The position numbers and the translations under genes are program-made. From assembly GCF_019711375.1 (NCBI RefSeq), contig NZ_CP081295.1, forward strand, positions 2,641,001 to 2,705,000: a stretch of DNA of 64,000 nt, given 5' to 3'. This DNA comes from Qipengyuania aurantiaca (lineage in GTDB: Bacteria > Pseudomonadota > Alphaproteobacteria > Sphingomonadales > Sphingomonadaceae). Under the pieces are notes generated by a model. It was not told where the DNA came from, did no database searches, and worked only from the letters and a program-made list of their open reading frames with translations. This document shows, piece by piece, positions 28,164 through 37,876 of the stretch; position 1 is the stretch's first letter; the number at the start of each line of letters is the position of its first letter.

Positions 28164-28685
28164 TCAGTCCTTGCGGCGATAGATCAGGTCGAAATAGTCG
28201 GTCCAGGTAGGGCCGTGGTCCTTGCTGGCCTGTCCGTGTTGGCGCACGCTGCCGTCGTCACGCAAACTATATGTCATTCGCACGAGCAAAGGCGTTCCAT
28301 CGGCAGCCTTGCCCCATGGGCCGGTGAGGATCATTTTTCCGTCGACCGGGCCTCCGTCGAAGAACACGCGACCCGGTGTGCCCCCGACCCACAGCTGATG
28401 CCAGCCCTCGGTATCGGGATCGTAGGCGGAAAGGCTCGTGCCGCCCCGCCCCCGAAGCGGCATCCAGGTTTCCCGGATCGCACAGCCAGCGCTCACTTTT
28501 TCGATACGGCTTTCGGCCACCTTTGCGGGCTCGCCATCGGCACGGTGGGGATAAACATCCCACTCACCGACCCAGAAATCGAAAGCCTCGTAAGGCTCTC
28601 CTTCGCATTTCGGGGGAGTCGGCGGCGGCGCTGCTGCGTCCGGCGCAGCGGCCTGTGCCGTCAGCAAGATCAGGAATTCGAGCAT
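28164..28685 (-). CDS. Secreted DUF1579-like protein
   Basis: 173 aa. The first 18 residues (MLEFLILLTAQAAAPDAA) look like a short export signal, followed by a proline-rich linker. The phrase AFDFWVGEWDVYPH is the start seen in DUF1579-like beta-barrel domains, and the rest is beta-rich (GGTSLSAYDPDTEGWHQLWVG). These domains have no established reaction. It comes just before the glutathione peroxidase gene, so a shared transcript is probable. Family placement is by eye. Confidence 0.68.
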   Translation of the reverse strand: MLEFLILLTAQAAAPDAAAPPPTPPKCEGEPYEAFDFWVGEWDVYPHRADGEPAKVAESRIEKVSAGCAIRETWMPLRGRGGTSLSAYDPDTEGWHQLWVGGTPGRVFFDGGPVDGKMILTGPWGKAADGTPLLVRMTYSLRDDGSVRQHGQASKDHGPTWTDYFDLIYRRKD

Positions 28686-28763
28686 GATGTAACCTCCCTC
28701 ACCTCAAGCCTAGCTGGGTGAAGCCGAAAGGCCAGAGTTCATCGGCCAAGGGCGCAAAGGCGC

Positions 28764-29042
28764 TTACGAAGGGGGAAAGCCATCGCTGCGCGAAAGATCG
28801 ATGATCTCCTCGATATGGTATTCGCGATCGCCCAGTTTCTCGATGTAGTAATCGGAACGCTCTGCTTGGGGCAGCAGCATGACATGACGGATAAGTTCGG
28901 CGAAGGTGCCGCTGCGCAGCCCCTTGGCACCGTCGAGCACGCCGTCGCCATCGCCCTTGCGATGAAGGGCCGCGCGGTCATCCCACTGGATACCCTTATG
29001 CTGCGTAGCATCGCCCTTGTAGGTGCTCGGATGGTCGGTCAT
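28764..29042 (-). CDS. Small hypothetical protein with strong ribosome site
   Basis: 92 aa, unrecognised, no membrane segment. The C-terminal half (AELIRHVMLLPQAERSDYYIEKLGDREYHIEEIIDLSR) looks like a compact helical domain. The start at 29042 is set by an AGGAGG eight bases upstream, among the best ribosome sites in the window, which suggests strong expression. It sits downstream of lolD on the same strand, with a 50-bp gap. Confidence 0.7.
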   Translation of the reverse strand: MTDHPSTYKGDATQHKGIQWDDRAALHRKGDGDGVLDGAKGLRSGTFAELIRHVMLLPQAERSDYYIEKLGDREYHIEEIIDLSRSDGFPPS

Positions 29043-29092
29043 GCAAAATTCCTCCTTTTGCCTGACCAACGGCTGAGACGCGTTCCGGGTCC

Positions 29093-29779
29093 TTATTCGA
29101 GCACGCCTTCGTGCAGGCGCACTACGCGGTCCATGCGCGCTGCGAGCCGTTCGTTATGCGTGGCAATCAGCGCCGCACTGCCCTCGCCCCGCACCAGCGC
29201 GAGGAATTGCTCGAGCACGCGGTCCGAGGTGGCCTCGTCGAGGTTGCCGGTCGGCTCATCCGCCAGCACGAGATCGGGCCGGTTCGCCAATCCGCGGGCC
29301 ACGGCAACACGCTGCTGCTCGCCGCCCGAAAGCTGGCTCGGGCGGTGATCGAGGCGATGCTCGAGACCGAGCGCGGTAAGGAGTTCCTCCGCGCGCGCTT
29401 CGGCGTCCTTGCGCGGCGTTCCTGCCACGAGCTGCGGCAGCACCACGTTCTCGCGCGCGTCGAAGTCGGGCAGGAGATGGTGGAACTGGTAGACGAAGCC
29501 AAGGTGATCGCGGCGCAGGGAAGTGCGCGCGTTGGCGTTGCTCTTCTCGGCCGAGTGCCCGGCAATCAGGATTTCGCCGCCGAAGCCGCCCTCGAGCAGT
29601 CCCACCGCCTGCAAGAGCGTCGACTTGCCCGAACCGGAAGGCCCCAACAGGGCGACGATTTCGCCCGGCATGATGTCGAGATTTACCCCGCGCAGTACGT
29701 CGATACGCACGCCGCCCTGCTCGAAGCTACGAGTAAGGCCGCGCAATTCGACCACGGGGCGCAGATGGGCGTTACTCAT
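29093..29779 (-). CDS. lolD: Lipoprotein-releasing ABC transporter ATPase
   Basis: 228 aa. Walker [10 protein letters not shown] is at about 45, the ABC signature [19 protein letters not shown] near 145, and Walker [14 protein letters not shown] near 170. With the membrane subunit encoded just upstream it extracts lipoproteins from the inner membrane and hands them to LolA. lolD overlaps the permease gene by 8 bp, so the two are coupled. Confidence 0.93.
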   Translation of the reverse strand: MSNAHLRPVVELRGLTRSFEQGGVRIDVLRGVNLDIMPGEIVALLGPSGSGKSTLLQAVGLLEGGFGGEILIAGHSAEKSNANARTSLRRDHLGFVYQFHHLLPDFDARENVVLPQLVAGTPRKDAEARAEELLTALGLEHRLDHRPSQLSGGEQQRVAVARGLANRPDLVLADEPTGNLDEATSDRVLEQFLALVRGEGSAALIATHNERLAARMDRVVRLHEGVLE

Positions 29780-31013
29780 AGCGCAGGACCTGTACCGGAT
29801 CGGTGCTTGCCGCCTTGAGCGCCGGGTAAAGCGTCGCGAGGAAGCTCATCACCAGCGCGAGCCCGACGATCATGGCAATCTCCACCGGATCGGGCTTGGA
29901 AGGAATGGTGCTGAGAAAGCGCACCTGCGGGTCCCACAGATCGGCTCCGGTCAGCCAGCTGATGCCCGCCACGATCTGCTCGCGGAAGCCGAGAACCAGC
30001 GCGCCCAAGATGAGGCCGGCAATCGTACCAAGCGCCCCGACCGTAAAGCCGGTGGTGACAAAAATTTTCGTCAGGCTGCGGCGGGTCGCCCCCATGGTGC
30101 GCATGATCGCAATGTCGCGCGTTTTTGCGCGCACCAGCATGACAAGGCTCGAAAGAATGTTGAATGCGGCAACCAAGACCATAAAACTCAAGGCAAAAGC
30201 CATGGCCGCGCGTTCGACCTGAAGCGCCTCGAACAGCGTCGCGTTGATCGTCTTCCAGTCGCGCACCACGGCCCGTCCGGCGAGACTTTCCTGAACCGGT
30301 GCGAGGATTTCGCCGACCTCGTCCGGATCGGTCACCTGCACTTCGATCATGCCGATCTTGTCGCCGGTGAGAAGGAGCGTCTGCGCGTCCTGCATCGGCA
30401 TGACGACGAAGGCGCCGTCGTAATCGTAGACGCCGACCTCGAAGATCGCGGCGACCTCGTAGCCTACCTGGCGAGGTACCGTGCCGAAGGGCGTCGAGCG
30501 GCCCTGCGGGTTGATGATCGTGATCGTATCGCCGACGCGCGCGCCGATATTTTCCGCGAGGCGAACCCCGATGGCGACCTTGCTCGCGCCGGGCTGCAGC
30601 GCGTCCATGTTGCCGCTGATCGACTTTTCGCCGAGTTCGCGAATGTCCATCTGTGTGTTTCCTCGCAGCAGGATCGCCTCGACGCGGCCGTTGAAGGTGG
30701 TCAGCAGCGGCTGTTCGATAAGCGGCGAGGCTTCGACCACGCCGGGGGTCTGCCGGACCTCCTCGAGCACATTCTCCCAATCGTCGAGACGACCGCCATA
30801 GGCCTGAACGATGGCATGGCCGTTGAGGCCGACGATCTTGTCCAGCAGCTCGGCGCGGAAGCCGTTCATCACGCTCATCACGATCACCAGCATGGCGACA
30901 GAGAGCATGACGACCGTTATGGAAATGCCCGCCACGAGCGCGATGAACGCCTCGCTCCTGCCGGGAAGCAGGTAGCGCTTGGCGATGGTTCGTTCGAAAG
31001 GTGAAAGCAGCAA
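29772..31013 (-). CDS. lolC: Lipoprotein-releasing ABC transporter permease
   Basis: 413 aa LolC/E-type permease. Four transmembrane helices are seen: one after [24 protein letters not shown], and three near residues 280-400. A large periplasmic MacB-like core lies between. I chose TTG at 31013 because it has AAGGG six bases upstream and yields the family start [18 protein letters not shown]; the open frame runs much further upstream without family similarity. Only one permease gene is present, so the transporter may be a homodimer of it. Confidence 0.9.
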   Translation of the reverse strand: MLLSPFERTIAKRYLLPGRSEAFIALVAGISITVVMLSVAMLVIVMSVMNGFRAELLDKIVGLNGHAIVQAYGGRLDDWENVLEEVRQTPGVVEASPLIEQPLLTTFNGRVEAILLRGNTQMDIRELGEKSISGNMDALQPGASKVAIGVRLAENIGARVGDTITIINPQGRSTPFGTVPRQVGYEVAAIFEVGVYDYDGAFVVMPMQDAQTLLLTGDKIGMIEVQVTDPDEVGEILAPVQESLAGRAVVRDWKTINATLFEALQVERAAMAFALSFMVLVAAFNILSSLVMLVRAKTRDIAIMRTMGATRRSLTKIFVTTGFTVGALGTIAGLILGALVLGFREQIVAGISWLTGADLWDPQVRFLSTIPSKPDPVEIAMIVGLALVMSFLATLYPALKAASTDPVQVLRYE

Positions 31014-31184
31014 GGCGACCCTTGGCGATAATTTGGCGTTGGATGGGGCGTTTAGGCACAGTTTCGTGGCGGCGCAATGAACGGGCGCAAAATCTCCCCC
31101 GCCGCCTGTCTCACAAACCTTGTAATCGCGCCGTAACATCGCCATTGGGGCCGCATTCGGTTGGCAGCGCGGACGAGCCCCCAC
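31014..31184. promoter_or_regulatory. Divergent promoter region, lolC / purF
   Basis: 171 bp between two divergent genes. It is AT-richer near 31025-31060. I see no PurR-type palindrome or purine-riboswitch-like fold, and no clear -35/-10 pair. Confidence 0.35.
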
Positions 31185-32675
31185 ATGAATACGCCCCTCG
31201 GGAACTGCACTCACCCCTTCCTCGACGAGGATGGCGACAAACTCCGCGAAGAATGCGGCGTGTTCGGCGCGATCAACGCGGCCGATGCGACCGCGGTCAC
31301 CGCGCTCGGCCTCCACGCCTTGCAGCATCGCGGACAGGAAGCGGCCGGGATCGTCGCCTGGGACGGGGCGGAGTTCCGCGTTCGCCGCGGCCTCGGGCAC
31401 GTGGCGGAGAACTTCTCCTCTTCCGAAGCGATTGCCGAATTGCCCGGCCATATGGCGGCGGGACACGTGCGCTATTCAACGACCGGCGGATCGGGCCTGC
31501 GCAATGTGCAGCCGCTTTACGCCGACCTTGCGAGCGGCGGCTTCGCCGTGGCGCATAACGGCAATATCTCCAACGCCGGCACGCTGCGCGAAGAACTGGT
31601 CCAGCGCGGGGCGATCTTCCAGTCGACGTCCGACACCGAGGTGATCATCCACCTCGTCGCGACCAGTCGCTATCCCACCATTGTCGACCGGTTGATCGAC
31701 GCGCTGCGCCTGCTCGAAGGTGCCTATGCGCTGATCGTGATGACGCCCGAGGGCATGATCGCCTGCCGCGATCCGCTGGGCATTCGTCCGCTGGTCATGG
31801 GCCGCATCGGCGATGCCACGGTCTTCGCCAGTGAGAGCGTCGCTTTCGATGTGGTCGGCGCGGAAATGGTTCGCGAGGTCGAGCCGGGCGAGCTGATCAA
31901 GGTCGATTACGACGGCAACATCGATTCTTTGCATCCCTTCGGATCGCACAAGCCCCGCCCCTGCATTTTCGAACACGTCTATTTCAGCCGCCCCGACAGC
32001 TTCTTTGCCGGACGCAGCGTGTACGAAGCGCGCAAGGCCATCGGCGCGGAGCTCGCCAAGGAAAGCCCGGTGGAGGCCGATCTGGTCGTCCCCGTGCCCG
32101 ACAGCGGCGTTCCCGCAGCCATCGGCTATGCGCAGGAAGCCGGTATCCCCTTCGAGCTGGGCATCATCCGCTCGCACTATGTCGGGCGCACTTTCATCCA
32201 GCCATCGGACGGCGCGCGGCACGCAGGGGTGAAGCGCAAGCACAACGCCAACCGCAATCTCGTCGCGGGCAAGCGGATCGTCCTGATCGACGATTCCATC
32301 GTGCGCGGCACCACCTCGCTGCAGATCGTCGAGATGATGCGCGATGCGGGCGCGAAGGAAGTCCATTTCCGCGTCGCCAGCCCGCCGACGGCGCACAGCT
32401 GCTTTTACGGCGTCGACACGCCCGAGCGCAGCAAGCTGCTCGCCGCGCGCATGGATGTCGAACCCATGTGCGAATTCATCAAGGCCGACACGCTCGCCTT
32501 CGTGTCGATCGACGGCCTCTACCGCGCCGTGGGCGAAAAGCCGCGCGTGAAGGAATGCCCGCAATTTTGCGACGCCTGCTTCACCGGCGATTACCCGACC
32601 TCGCTGACCGACCTCAACCGCCGCGAGGATAAGCAGCACGAACTCGCGCTACCCGTTGGAAAAAACGCCGCCTGA
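31185..32675 (+). CDS. purF: Amidophosphoribosyltransferase
   Basis: 496 aa. It makes phosphoribosylamine from PRPP and glutamine, the first step of purine synthesis. The N-terminal glutaminase begins after a short propeptide, with the nucleophile cysteine in EECGVFGAI. The PRPP loop is in VLIDDSIVRGTTS. Late cysteines (CPQFCDACF) fit the iron-sulfur class of PurF. I chose the ATG at 31185; a TTG eight codons earlier is possible. The SDR gene follows after 1 bp. Confidence 0.95.
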   Translation: MNTPLGNCTHPFLDEDGDKLREECGVFGAINAADATAVTALGLHALQHRGQEAAGIVAWDGAEFRVRRGLGHVAENFSSSEAIAELPGHMAAGHVRYSTTGGSGLRNVQPLYADLASGGFAVAHNGNISNAGTLREELVQRGAIFQSTSDTEVIIHLVATSRYPTIVDRLIDALRLLEGAYALIVMTPEGMIACRDPLGIRPLVMGRIGDATVFASESVAFDVVGAEMVREVEPGELIKVDYDGNIDSLHPFGSHKPRPCIFEHVYFSRPDSFFAGRSVYEARKAIGAELAKESPVEADLVVPVPDSGVPAAIGYAQEAGIPFELGIIRSHYVGRTFIQPSDGARHAGVKRKHNANRNLVAGKRIVLIDDSIVRGTTSLQIVEMMRDAGAKEVHFRVASPPTAHSCFYGVDTPERSKLLAARMDVEPMCEFIKADTLAFVSIDGLYRAVGEKPRVKECPQFCDACFTGDYPTSLTDLNRREDKQHELALPVGKNAA

Positions 32676-32676
32676 C

Positions 32677-33384
32677 ATGACCAAGTCGCTTGAAAACAAG
32701 CTCGCCCTCGTAACCGGCGCCAGCAAGGGCATTGGCGCTGCCACTGCTCTCGCCCTGGCCGAAGCCGGTGCGCACGTTGTGCTAACGGGCCGCGATGTCC
32801 GCGCGCTCGAGGCGGTCGAGGACCGGATCCACGATGCGGGTGGCGCTTCTACCATTGCGCCGGTCGACCTTGGCGAAAGCGACGGGATTGCCCGCCTCGC
32901 CTCCGCCATTGCGAGCCGCTGGGACAAGCTCGACATCCTCGTGATCTCGGCCGCCTACCTCCCTACCCTCACGCCCGTGACGCAGATCGACGGGAAGCAA
33001 TTCAGCCAGGCGGTCACCACCAACCTCCTCGCCACGCAGGCGCTGCTGGCGAATTTCGATCCGCTGCTCAAGCGCGCCGAGGCCGGACGCGTGATCGGCC
33101 TTACCAGCAGCGTAGGTAAAGACCCGAGGGCGTATTGGTCCGCCTATGGTGCTACCAAGGCTGCGTTCGACAATCTGCTCGATAGCTACGCGCAGGAAGT
33201 CGAAAAGATCGGCAATGTCCGCGTGGCGGTGCTCGATCCCGGCGCGACTCGCACCGCGATGCGGGCAAAAGCCTATCCGGGCGAAGACCCGAAAACGGTG
33301 AAAGGGCCCGAAGTGGTCGGAAATCGCATCGTCGAGCTGGTTGTTAACGATTATCCCACGCGCCACCGAGAGCGGGTGGAATAA
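32677..33384 (+). CDS. SDR-family NAD(P)-dependent oxidoreductase
   Basis: 235 aa Rossmann-fold enzyme. The cofactor loop TGASKGIG is near residue 14, the catalytic serine in GLTSSVG, and the Tyr/Lys pair in YWSAYGATKAAFDNLL. It is full length and looks active; the substrate is unknown. The start ATG lies 1 bp after the purF stop, so the two genes are probably co-transcribed. Confidence 0.88.
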   Translation: MTKSLENKLALVTGASKGIGAATALALAEAGAHVVLTGRDVRALEAVEDRIHDAGGASTIAPVDLGESDGIARLASAIASRWDKLDILVISAAYLPTLTPVTQIDGKQFSQAVTTNLLATQALLANFDPLLKRAEAGRVIGLTSSVGKDPRAYWSAYGATKAAFDNLLDSYAQEVEKIGNVRVAVLDPGATRTAMRAKAYPGEDPKTVKGPEVVGNRIVELVVNDYPTRHRERVE

Positions 33385-33505
33385 GCCGTTAACCCTGCCC
33401 CGTGACCTTTCCTTAAGCCCGACGCGAGAGATTCCGATAAATGTCGCGCGCGTCTCCGGTGCGTGGCGAAACGGTACTCGGACTCAGGGCAAAAGGTCGG
33501 CGGAC

Positions 33506-33853
33506 ATGAACTACCAGACGCAAGATCGCTACACGATGGTCGCGCAAGAAGATCGCTGCGCGCCTCGCACGAAACTCACCATTCCCGGACAACTGCGCGC
33601 CAGCGGTGGCCGCGCCTTCCAGACGGTCGTTCACGACCTCTCGATCTCGGGCTTCTCGGCTGCGGCGATCAACCGCATGCACGAAGGTCAGATGTGCTGG
33701 CTGACGCTGCCGGGCTTGGAATCGCTCCAGGCGCAGGTCGTCTGGTGGGAAAACTGCATGGTCGGCTGCGCTTTCAACGAGCTGCTCTCGCCGATCGTGC
33801 ACGACAACATCCTCGCGCGTTACAGCGGTCAGGGCGCCTACCGCCCTTACTGA
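33506..33853 (+). CDS. PilZ-domain protein, putative c-di-GMP receptor
   Basis: 115 aa, almost entirely one PilZ domain. The c-di-GMP contacts are visible: RCAPR (the RxxxR motif, about residues 17-21) and DLSISGFS (the D/NxSxxG motif). It has no attached output domain, so it is a single-domain PilZ adaptor. The upstream 120 bp could hold its own promoter. No diguanylate cyclase or motility gene lies in the window. Start chosen at MNYQTQ because the longer frame before it is not conserved-looking. Confidence 0.85.
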   Translation: MNYQTQDRYTMVAQEDRCAPRTKLTIPGQLRASGGRAFQTVVHDLSISGFSAAAINRMHEGQMCWLTLPGLESLQAQVVWWENCMVGCAFNELLSPIVHDNILARYSGQGAYRPY

Positions 33854-33938
33854 TCCAGACGAGCAAGGCGACGACACCGACAGCTTTGGCGGCGGCCTGA
33901 TGGGCCTGGCCTGAACCGTGTCCGGATGGCTCGTCGTC

Positions 33939-33969
33939 GGTGGCGGTGAGCCTTACGGCCTCCGCCACC
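33939..33969. terminator. GC-rich hairpin between convergent genes
   Basis: An 8-bp perfect stem (GGTGGCGG with CCGCCACC) and 15-bp loop lie in the 131-bp gap between the PilZ gene and the serine hydrolase gene, which converge. No T-tract follows on either strand, so it may be a Rho-assisted or structural element and not a classic terminator. Confidence 0.35.
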
Positions 33970-33984
33970 ACTCGCATCGAGAGA

Positions 33985-35187
33985 CTACTGCGCGCTGAGC
34001 GCGATCTGACGCACCAGCTCCTGAAACTTGTTGCGATTGGCGGCGCTCGTCGCGGTCGGCCAATTGCTGACCACCGCGACCACGAGACCCTGTTCGGGCA
34101 CGATGGTGATGGCCTGTCCGAAAATACCCTGCGCGCCGTAGGTGTTACCGGGGTAGGACCACCACTGATACCCATAGCCATAGCCGGGAGCGCGCGGCCC
34201 GAAATCGACCTGCGGCGCGCCCGCCTCGGCGAACCAGCCTTCGGGAACGACACCCTCGCCGCCCTCCAGTACGAACTGACCGAAGCGCGCATAGTCGGGC
34301 AGGCTGAGCGACAGGCAGCACCCGCCGATATTCCCGCCCGTCAGGTCCTGCATCCAGAACAGGCCGTTCTCGAAGCCTGACGGCTCGACGATCTTCTCGG
34401 CGGCATAGGCTGCCAGCGACTTGCCCGTGGCTTCCTCGACGATCAGGCCGAGGAGATTGGTCTCGAGCGTCTTGTAGACCCACTTGTCCCCCGCCGGAGC
34501 CTCGCGCGTCAGCGTGCGGGCATAGGTCACCGCCTGCGACTCCCCCGCAACAGGCGTAACGGCGAGCATCTTGGCGACATCGCTATCGGGATCGGTGTAA
34601 TCCTCGTTCCACGCCACGCCGGAGGTCATGGTCGCGATCTGGCCGACCGTGACACCGTCATAGGCGGTCCCTGCCAGAGCAGGGATGATACCGGTCACGG
34701 GCGCATCGAGGCTCTCGATATATCCGTCCGCAATGGCGGCACCCAGCAGGGTCGAGGTGAAGCTCTTGGCAACCGAGAAGCTGGTCCAGCGCTGGTCGGG
34801 CGCAAAACCGAGGCCGTACTCCTCGTAAACGACCTTACCGTCTTTCAGGACCATCACGCCAGCAGCAGCCGTCTCGGCCATGAATTGCCGCGCCTTGGCC
34901 GCGCTAGCTTCATCGAGGGGCGTTCCGGCAGGAAAATTGCGTGTCTGGTTTGCAGGCGCGACTTCGAGACCCGGAAAGAGGCTCTCCATGTCGCGGAATG
35001 CGGCCGAGCGGCGTTCGTCGCTCCAGAACAGGATCGAGTCCGACGGATCGAGGCTCGCCATGGTCTGCGGCGTCGATTGCGTGACGGCCGGGACCGTTGG
35101 CATTGCAGGTGCAATCGCAGGCTCATCGTAGGTGCTCACGCAAGCGCTCAAGGCCAGTGCCAGTGTCGAAACCAGAACGGTCCGCAT
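33985..35187 (-). CDS. Serine hydrolase lipoprotein, beta-lactamase class C fold
   Basis: 400 aa. The signal MRTVLVSTLALALSAC ends in a lipobox with cysteine 16. The SxxK motif is SVAK in RWTSFSVAKSFTSTLLG, and a beta-lactamase/transpeptidase-like domain fills the rest. This group includes esterases and 6-aminohexanoate-dimer hydrolases, so it need not act on beta-lactams. The start at 35187 overlaps the cfa stop as TAATG. It is the third gene in the phr-cfa-hydrolase series. A membrane-anchored periplasmic location is inferred from the lipobox. Confidence 0.85.
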   Translation of the reverse strand: MRTVLVSTLALALSACVSTYDEPAIAPAMPTVPAVTQSTPQTMASLDPSDSILFWSDERRSAAFRDMESLFPGLEVAPANQTRNFPAGTPLDEASAAKARQFMAETAAAGVMVLKDGKVVYEEYGLGFAPDQRWTSFSVAKSFTSTLLGAAIADGYIESLDAPVTGIIPALAGTAYDGVTVGQIATMTSGVAWNEDYTDPDSDVAKMLAVTPVAGESQAVTYARTLTREAPAGDKWVYKTLETNLLGLIVEEATGKSLAAYAAEKIVEPSGFENGLFWMQDLTGGNIGGCCLSLSLPDYARFGQFVLEGGEGVVPEGWFAEAGAPQVDFGPRAPGYGYGYQWWSYPGNTYGAQGIFGQAITIVPEQGLVVAVVSNWPTATSAANRNKFQELVRQIALSAQ

Positions 35188-36434
35188 TATTCTTCTCCCT
35201 CTTTCACCAGCGTCACCTGGTGGACATCGATGCCCCCGCCGCGGAAGCCGCCCTCGCAATACATCAGGTAGTAGCGCCACAGATCGCAGAACCGCGCGTC
35301 GAAGCCCGCGGGCAAGCGCCCCTCTTCCACGGCGCGGTCGAAATTAGCGCGCCATTCCAGCAGCGTCTCGGCGTAATCGAGGCCGAAATCCTTCTGGTCG
35401 GTCCATTGGAGCCCCCGCTCCTCTGCCAACTTGCGGAATTCGCTGGTGCGGATCAGCAGGCCACCGGGGAAGATATAGGCCTGAATGAAATCGGCGCTCT
35501 TTGCGTATTCCTCGAACAATTCGTCGCGGATCGAGATGTACTGGATCGCCGCACGCCCGCCGTGTTTCAGGTTTCGAGCAACGCAATCCATGAAGGTCGG
35601 CCAGTATTCCCGGCCCAGCGCTTCGACCATCTCGACGCTGACGATGGCATCGTATTGCCCCGAAGTGTCGCGATAATCCTGCTTGCGGAAATCGATGGCG
35701 CTCGCATGGTGCGACCGCGCCCAGGCCAGTTGCTCGTCCGAGAGGCTGATGGCGGTCACATGGCTCCCGCGCGCCTGCAGGTAATCGGCGAGAGCGCCCC
35801 AGCCGCAGCCGATCTCCAGCACCGTCTCCGCATCGCCCATACGTTCGTACAGTGCCGCCCACTTGCGCTTCTGCGCGGCTTCCAGAGCATCGTCGGCCAC
35901 GGCCAGCGCGGACGAATAGCTCATCGTTGGGTCGAGCCATGCCGCGTAGAAATCGTTGCCGAGGTCGTAATGCGCGGCAATGTTGCGTTGCGCGCCCTCA
36001 TGCGTGTTGCGATTGAAGAGATGCGCCAGCTTCAGCGCCCGGCGGAACGGACCTTTGGCGCGCGCGGTGTCGCCCATCCGTTCGGCGTGCTCCATGAACA
36101 TGGCGAAGAGCGGGACGGGATCGGGGCTCCACCACTCCCCCGTTTCCCAGCCTTGGTAGAGGCCGACCGAGCCATTCGTCGCGATGCGGACCAGTGCGCG
36201 GTAGCTGCGCAGTTCGAAGACGCATTCGAAGCCGGGCGCACGGCCACCCAAGGTGCGCGGCGTGCCGTCGGGGAGCGTGCCGTGGATGGTCCCGGTAACC
36301 AGCGCCTCGTCGATGCGCGAGAGCATCTTCTCGACACCCGGCGCAAGCAAGCGCGCCAGCAGGCCGGGCTTGCGCGCAAAGGGCTTTGCGCCCTCGACAA
36401 GGCTGCGTCCGCGCGGGCTGGTCTGCATATCCAT
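35187..36434 (-). CDS. cfa: Cyclopropane-fatty-acyl-phospholipid synthase
   Basis: 415 aa. A short N-terminal lipid-binding region precedes a SAM methyltransferase domain with VLEIGCGWGALADYL (motif I), preceded by AAHYDLGNDFY, which is the CFA signature. It adds a methylene bridge to membrane phospholipid double bonds and stiffens membranes under stress. It lies between photolyase and a lipoprotein hydrolase. The photolyase-CFA pair recalls singlet-oxygen and light-stress regulons of alphaproteobacteria. The start could also be six bases later. Confidence 0.92.
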   Translation of the reverse strand: MDMQTSPRGRSLVEGAKPFARKPGLLARLLAPGVEKMLSRIDEALVTGTIHGTLPDGTPRTLGGRAPGFECVFELRSYRALVRIATNGSVGLYQGWETGEWWSPDPVPLFAMFMEHAERMGDTARAKGPFRRALKLAHLFNRNTHEGAQRNIAAHYDLGNDFYAAWLDPTMSYSSALAVADDALEAAQKRKWAALYERMGDAETVLEIGCGWGALADYLQARGSHVTAISLSDEQLAWARSHHASAIDFRKQDYRDTSGQYDAIVSVEMVEALGREYWPTFMDCVARNLKHGGRAAIQYISIRDELFEEYAKSADFIQAYIFPGGLLIRTSEFRKLAEERGLQWTDQKDFGLDYAETLLEWRANFDRAVEEGRLPAGFDARFCDLWRYYLMYCEGGFRGGGIDVHQVTLVKEGEE

Positions 36435-36475
36435 CCGCGCGCCTATGCCGCGCCGCAAAGCAAGCGGCAAGTCCG

Positions 36476-37870
36476 CTACGTCTTGCTTGCCCGATAGGCT
36501 TCGAGCGCCCGCTCGCGCGCTTCCTTGTGACCGATCATCTTGGCGGGATAGTCGCCACGCTTGTCGTCGGGCGGGTCGTGGATGCAGTCGTCGTCCAGAT
36601 CGGCCAGTTCCGGCACATATTCGCGGATATAGGATGCCGCGTCGAACTTCTCGCTCTGGCTGAGCGGCGCCATGATCCGGCTAAACATATTGCTGTCGAC
36701 GCCCGTGCCCGAAATCCACTGCCAGTTTACGCCGTTATTCCCGTAGTCCGCGTCGACGAGGCAATCCCAATACCACTGCTCGCCGTGGCGCCAGTCGATC
36801 AGCAGGTGCTTCACGAGGAAGCTGGCGCAAATCATGCGCACGCGGTTGTGGATCCAGCCCGTCTGCCACAGCTGGCGCATTCCGGCATCGACGATGGGGT
36901 AGCCGGTCGTCCCGCGCTGCCAGCATTCGAGGTCCTCCTCGATCAGATGGCCGGCATTGGGGTTTCGCCACAAGGTTCGTTCGTCATAATCGCGATAGCT
37001 CTCACGCGGGTAATCGGGAAACTGGTCGATGACGTTCTGCGCATAGTCGCGCCAGATAATTTCCTTGGCGAAGGTCTTCCAACCGTCGCTCCGCTTGTCC
37101 TTGAGCGCATGCCACACTTGCGCGGGACTGATCTCGCCCCAATGGAGGTGCGGCGAGAGGCGCGAGGTGATGTCCTTCGAGGGCAAGTTGCGGCCATCGT
37201 CATAATTGGCGACCTCGTCAGCCCACCAGTCGAGGCGGTCGTGGGCGGCCGCCTCGCCAAACTCCCAGAATTCGCGGATGCCGCCCGCCCAGTCGGGCTT
37301 TGTCGGGAGCAAGCCCCAGTCGTCGAGGTCATCGCTCTCCGGCCAGCTGTCGGGAGAGGAGATCGTCTCCGGCTCCCCCAGAACATCGCGCGGCGGCATG
37401 ACCTCCAGCATCGATTTCGAGAACGGCGTGTAGATCTTGTACGGATCGCCCGAGCCGGTCGTCACCGATCCCGGTGGCAGCAGGTAATTGCCGTCGTAGA
37501 GACACAGCTTCCGCTCTTCTCCGAGAGCATCGCGCAACTCGTCTTCTGCTTCCTTCCACCAGGGCTCGTAATGACGGACAGCGTGGATGCAGCTGGCGCC
37601 TACCTCATCAGCCATGGAGGCCAGCACTTGCGGCGCATCGCCCTTGCGCAGGACGATCTTCGAGCGGCGGCTGCCGAAGCTCTTGCCCAGGCTCTCCAGC
37701 GAATAGTGCAACCACACCAGCGACGCGCCACCATAGGCGTGGTCGCCCGCGCGCTCGCTATCGAGCACGAAAACCGGTATGACGGGACCTGCTTGCGCGG
37801 CGGCATGGAGGGCGGGCTGGTCGGCCAAGCGCAGGTCGCGCCGCAGCCAGACGATCTGGGGGGAACTCAT
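36476..37870 (-). CDS. phr: Deoxyribodipyrimidine photolyase
   Basis: 464 aa class I CPD photolyase/cryptochrome-family enzyme. The N-terminal antenna domain begins IVWLRRDLRLADQPAL. The C-terminal FAD domain has YWDCLVDADYGNNGVNWQW and MFSRIMAPLSQSEKFD. It repairs UV pyrimidine dimers using light. The start is ATG at 37870. The upstream gap holds a GGAAC/CGTT stress-type promoter whose -10 ends 8 bases before the ATG. cfa and a lipoprotein gene follow closely on the same strand. Confidence 0.95.
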   Translation of the reverse strand: MSSPQIVWLRRDLRLADQPALHAAAQAGPVIPVFVLDSERAGDHAYGGASLVWLHYSLESLGKSFGSRRSKIVLRKGDAPQVLASMADEVGASCIHAVRHYEPWWKEAEDELRDALGEERKLCLYDGNYLLPPGSVTTGSGDPYKIYTPFSKSMLEVMPPRDVLGEPETISSPDSWPESDDLDDWGLLPTKPDWAGGIREFWEFGEAAAHDRLDWWADEVANYDDGRNLPSKDITSRLSPHLHWGEISPAQVWHALKDKRSDGWKTFAKEIIWRDYAQNVIDQFPDYPRESYRDYDERTLWRNPNAGHLIEEDLECWQRGTTGYPIVDAGMRQLWQTGWIHNRVRMICASFLVKHLLIDWRHGEQWYWDCLVDADYGNNGVNWQWISGTGVDSNMFSRIMAPLSQSEKFDAASYIREYVPELADLDDDCIHDPPDDKRGDYPAKMIGHKEARERALEAYRASKT

Positions 37871-37876
37871 GCCAGC

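Noticed and set aside
31014..31184. Extension of lolC upstream to 31466
   Set aside because: The frame is open but antisense to purF, and codes for residues unlike any LolC N-terminus; the TTG at 31013 gives the family start.
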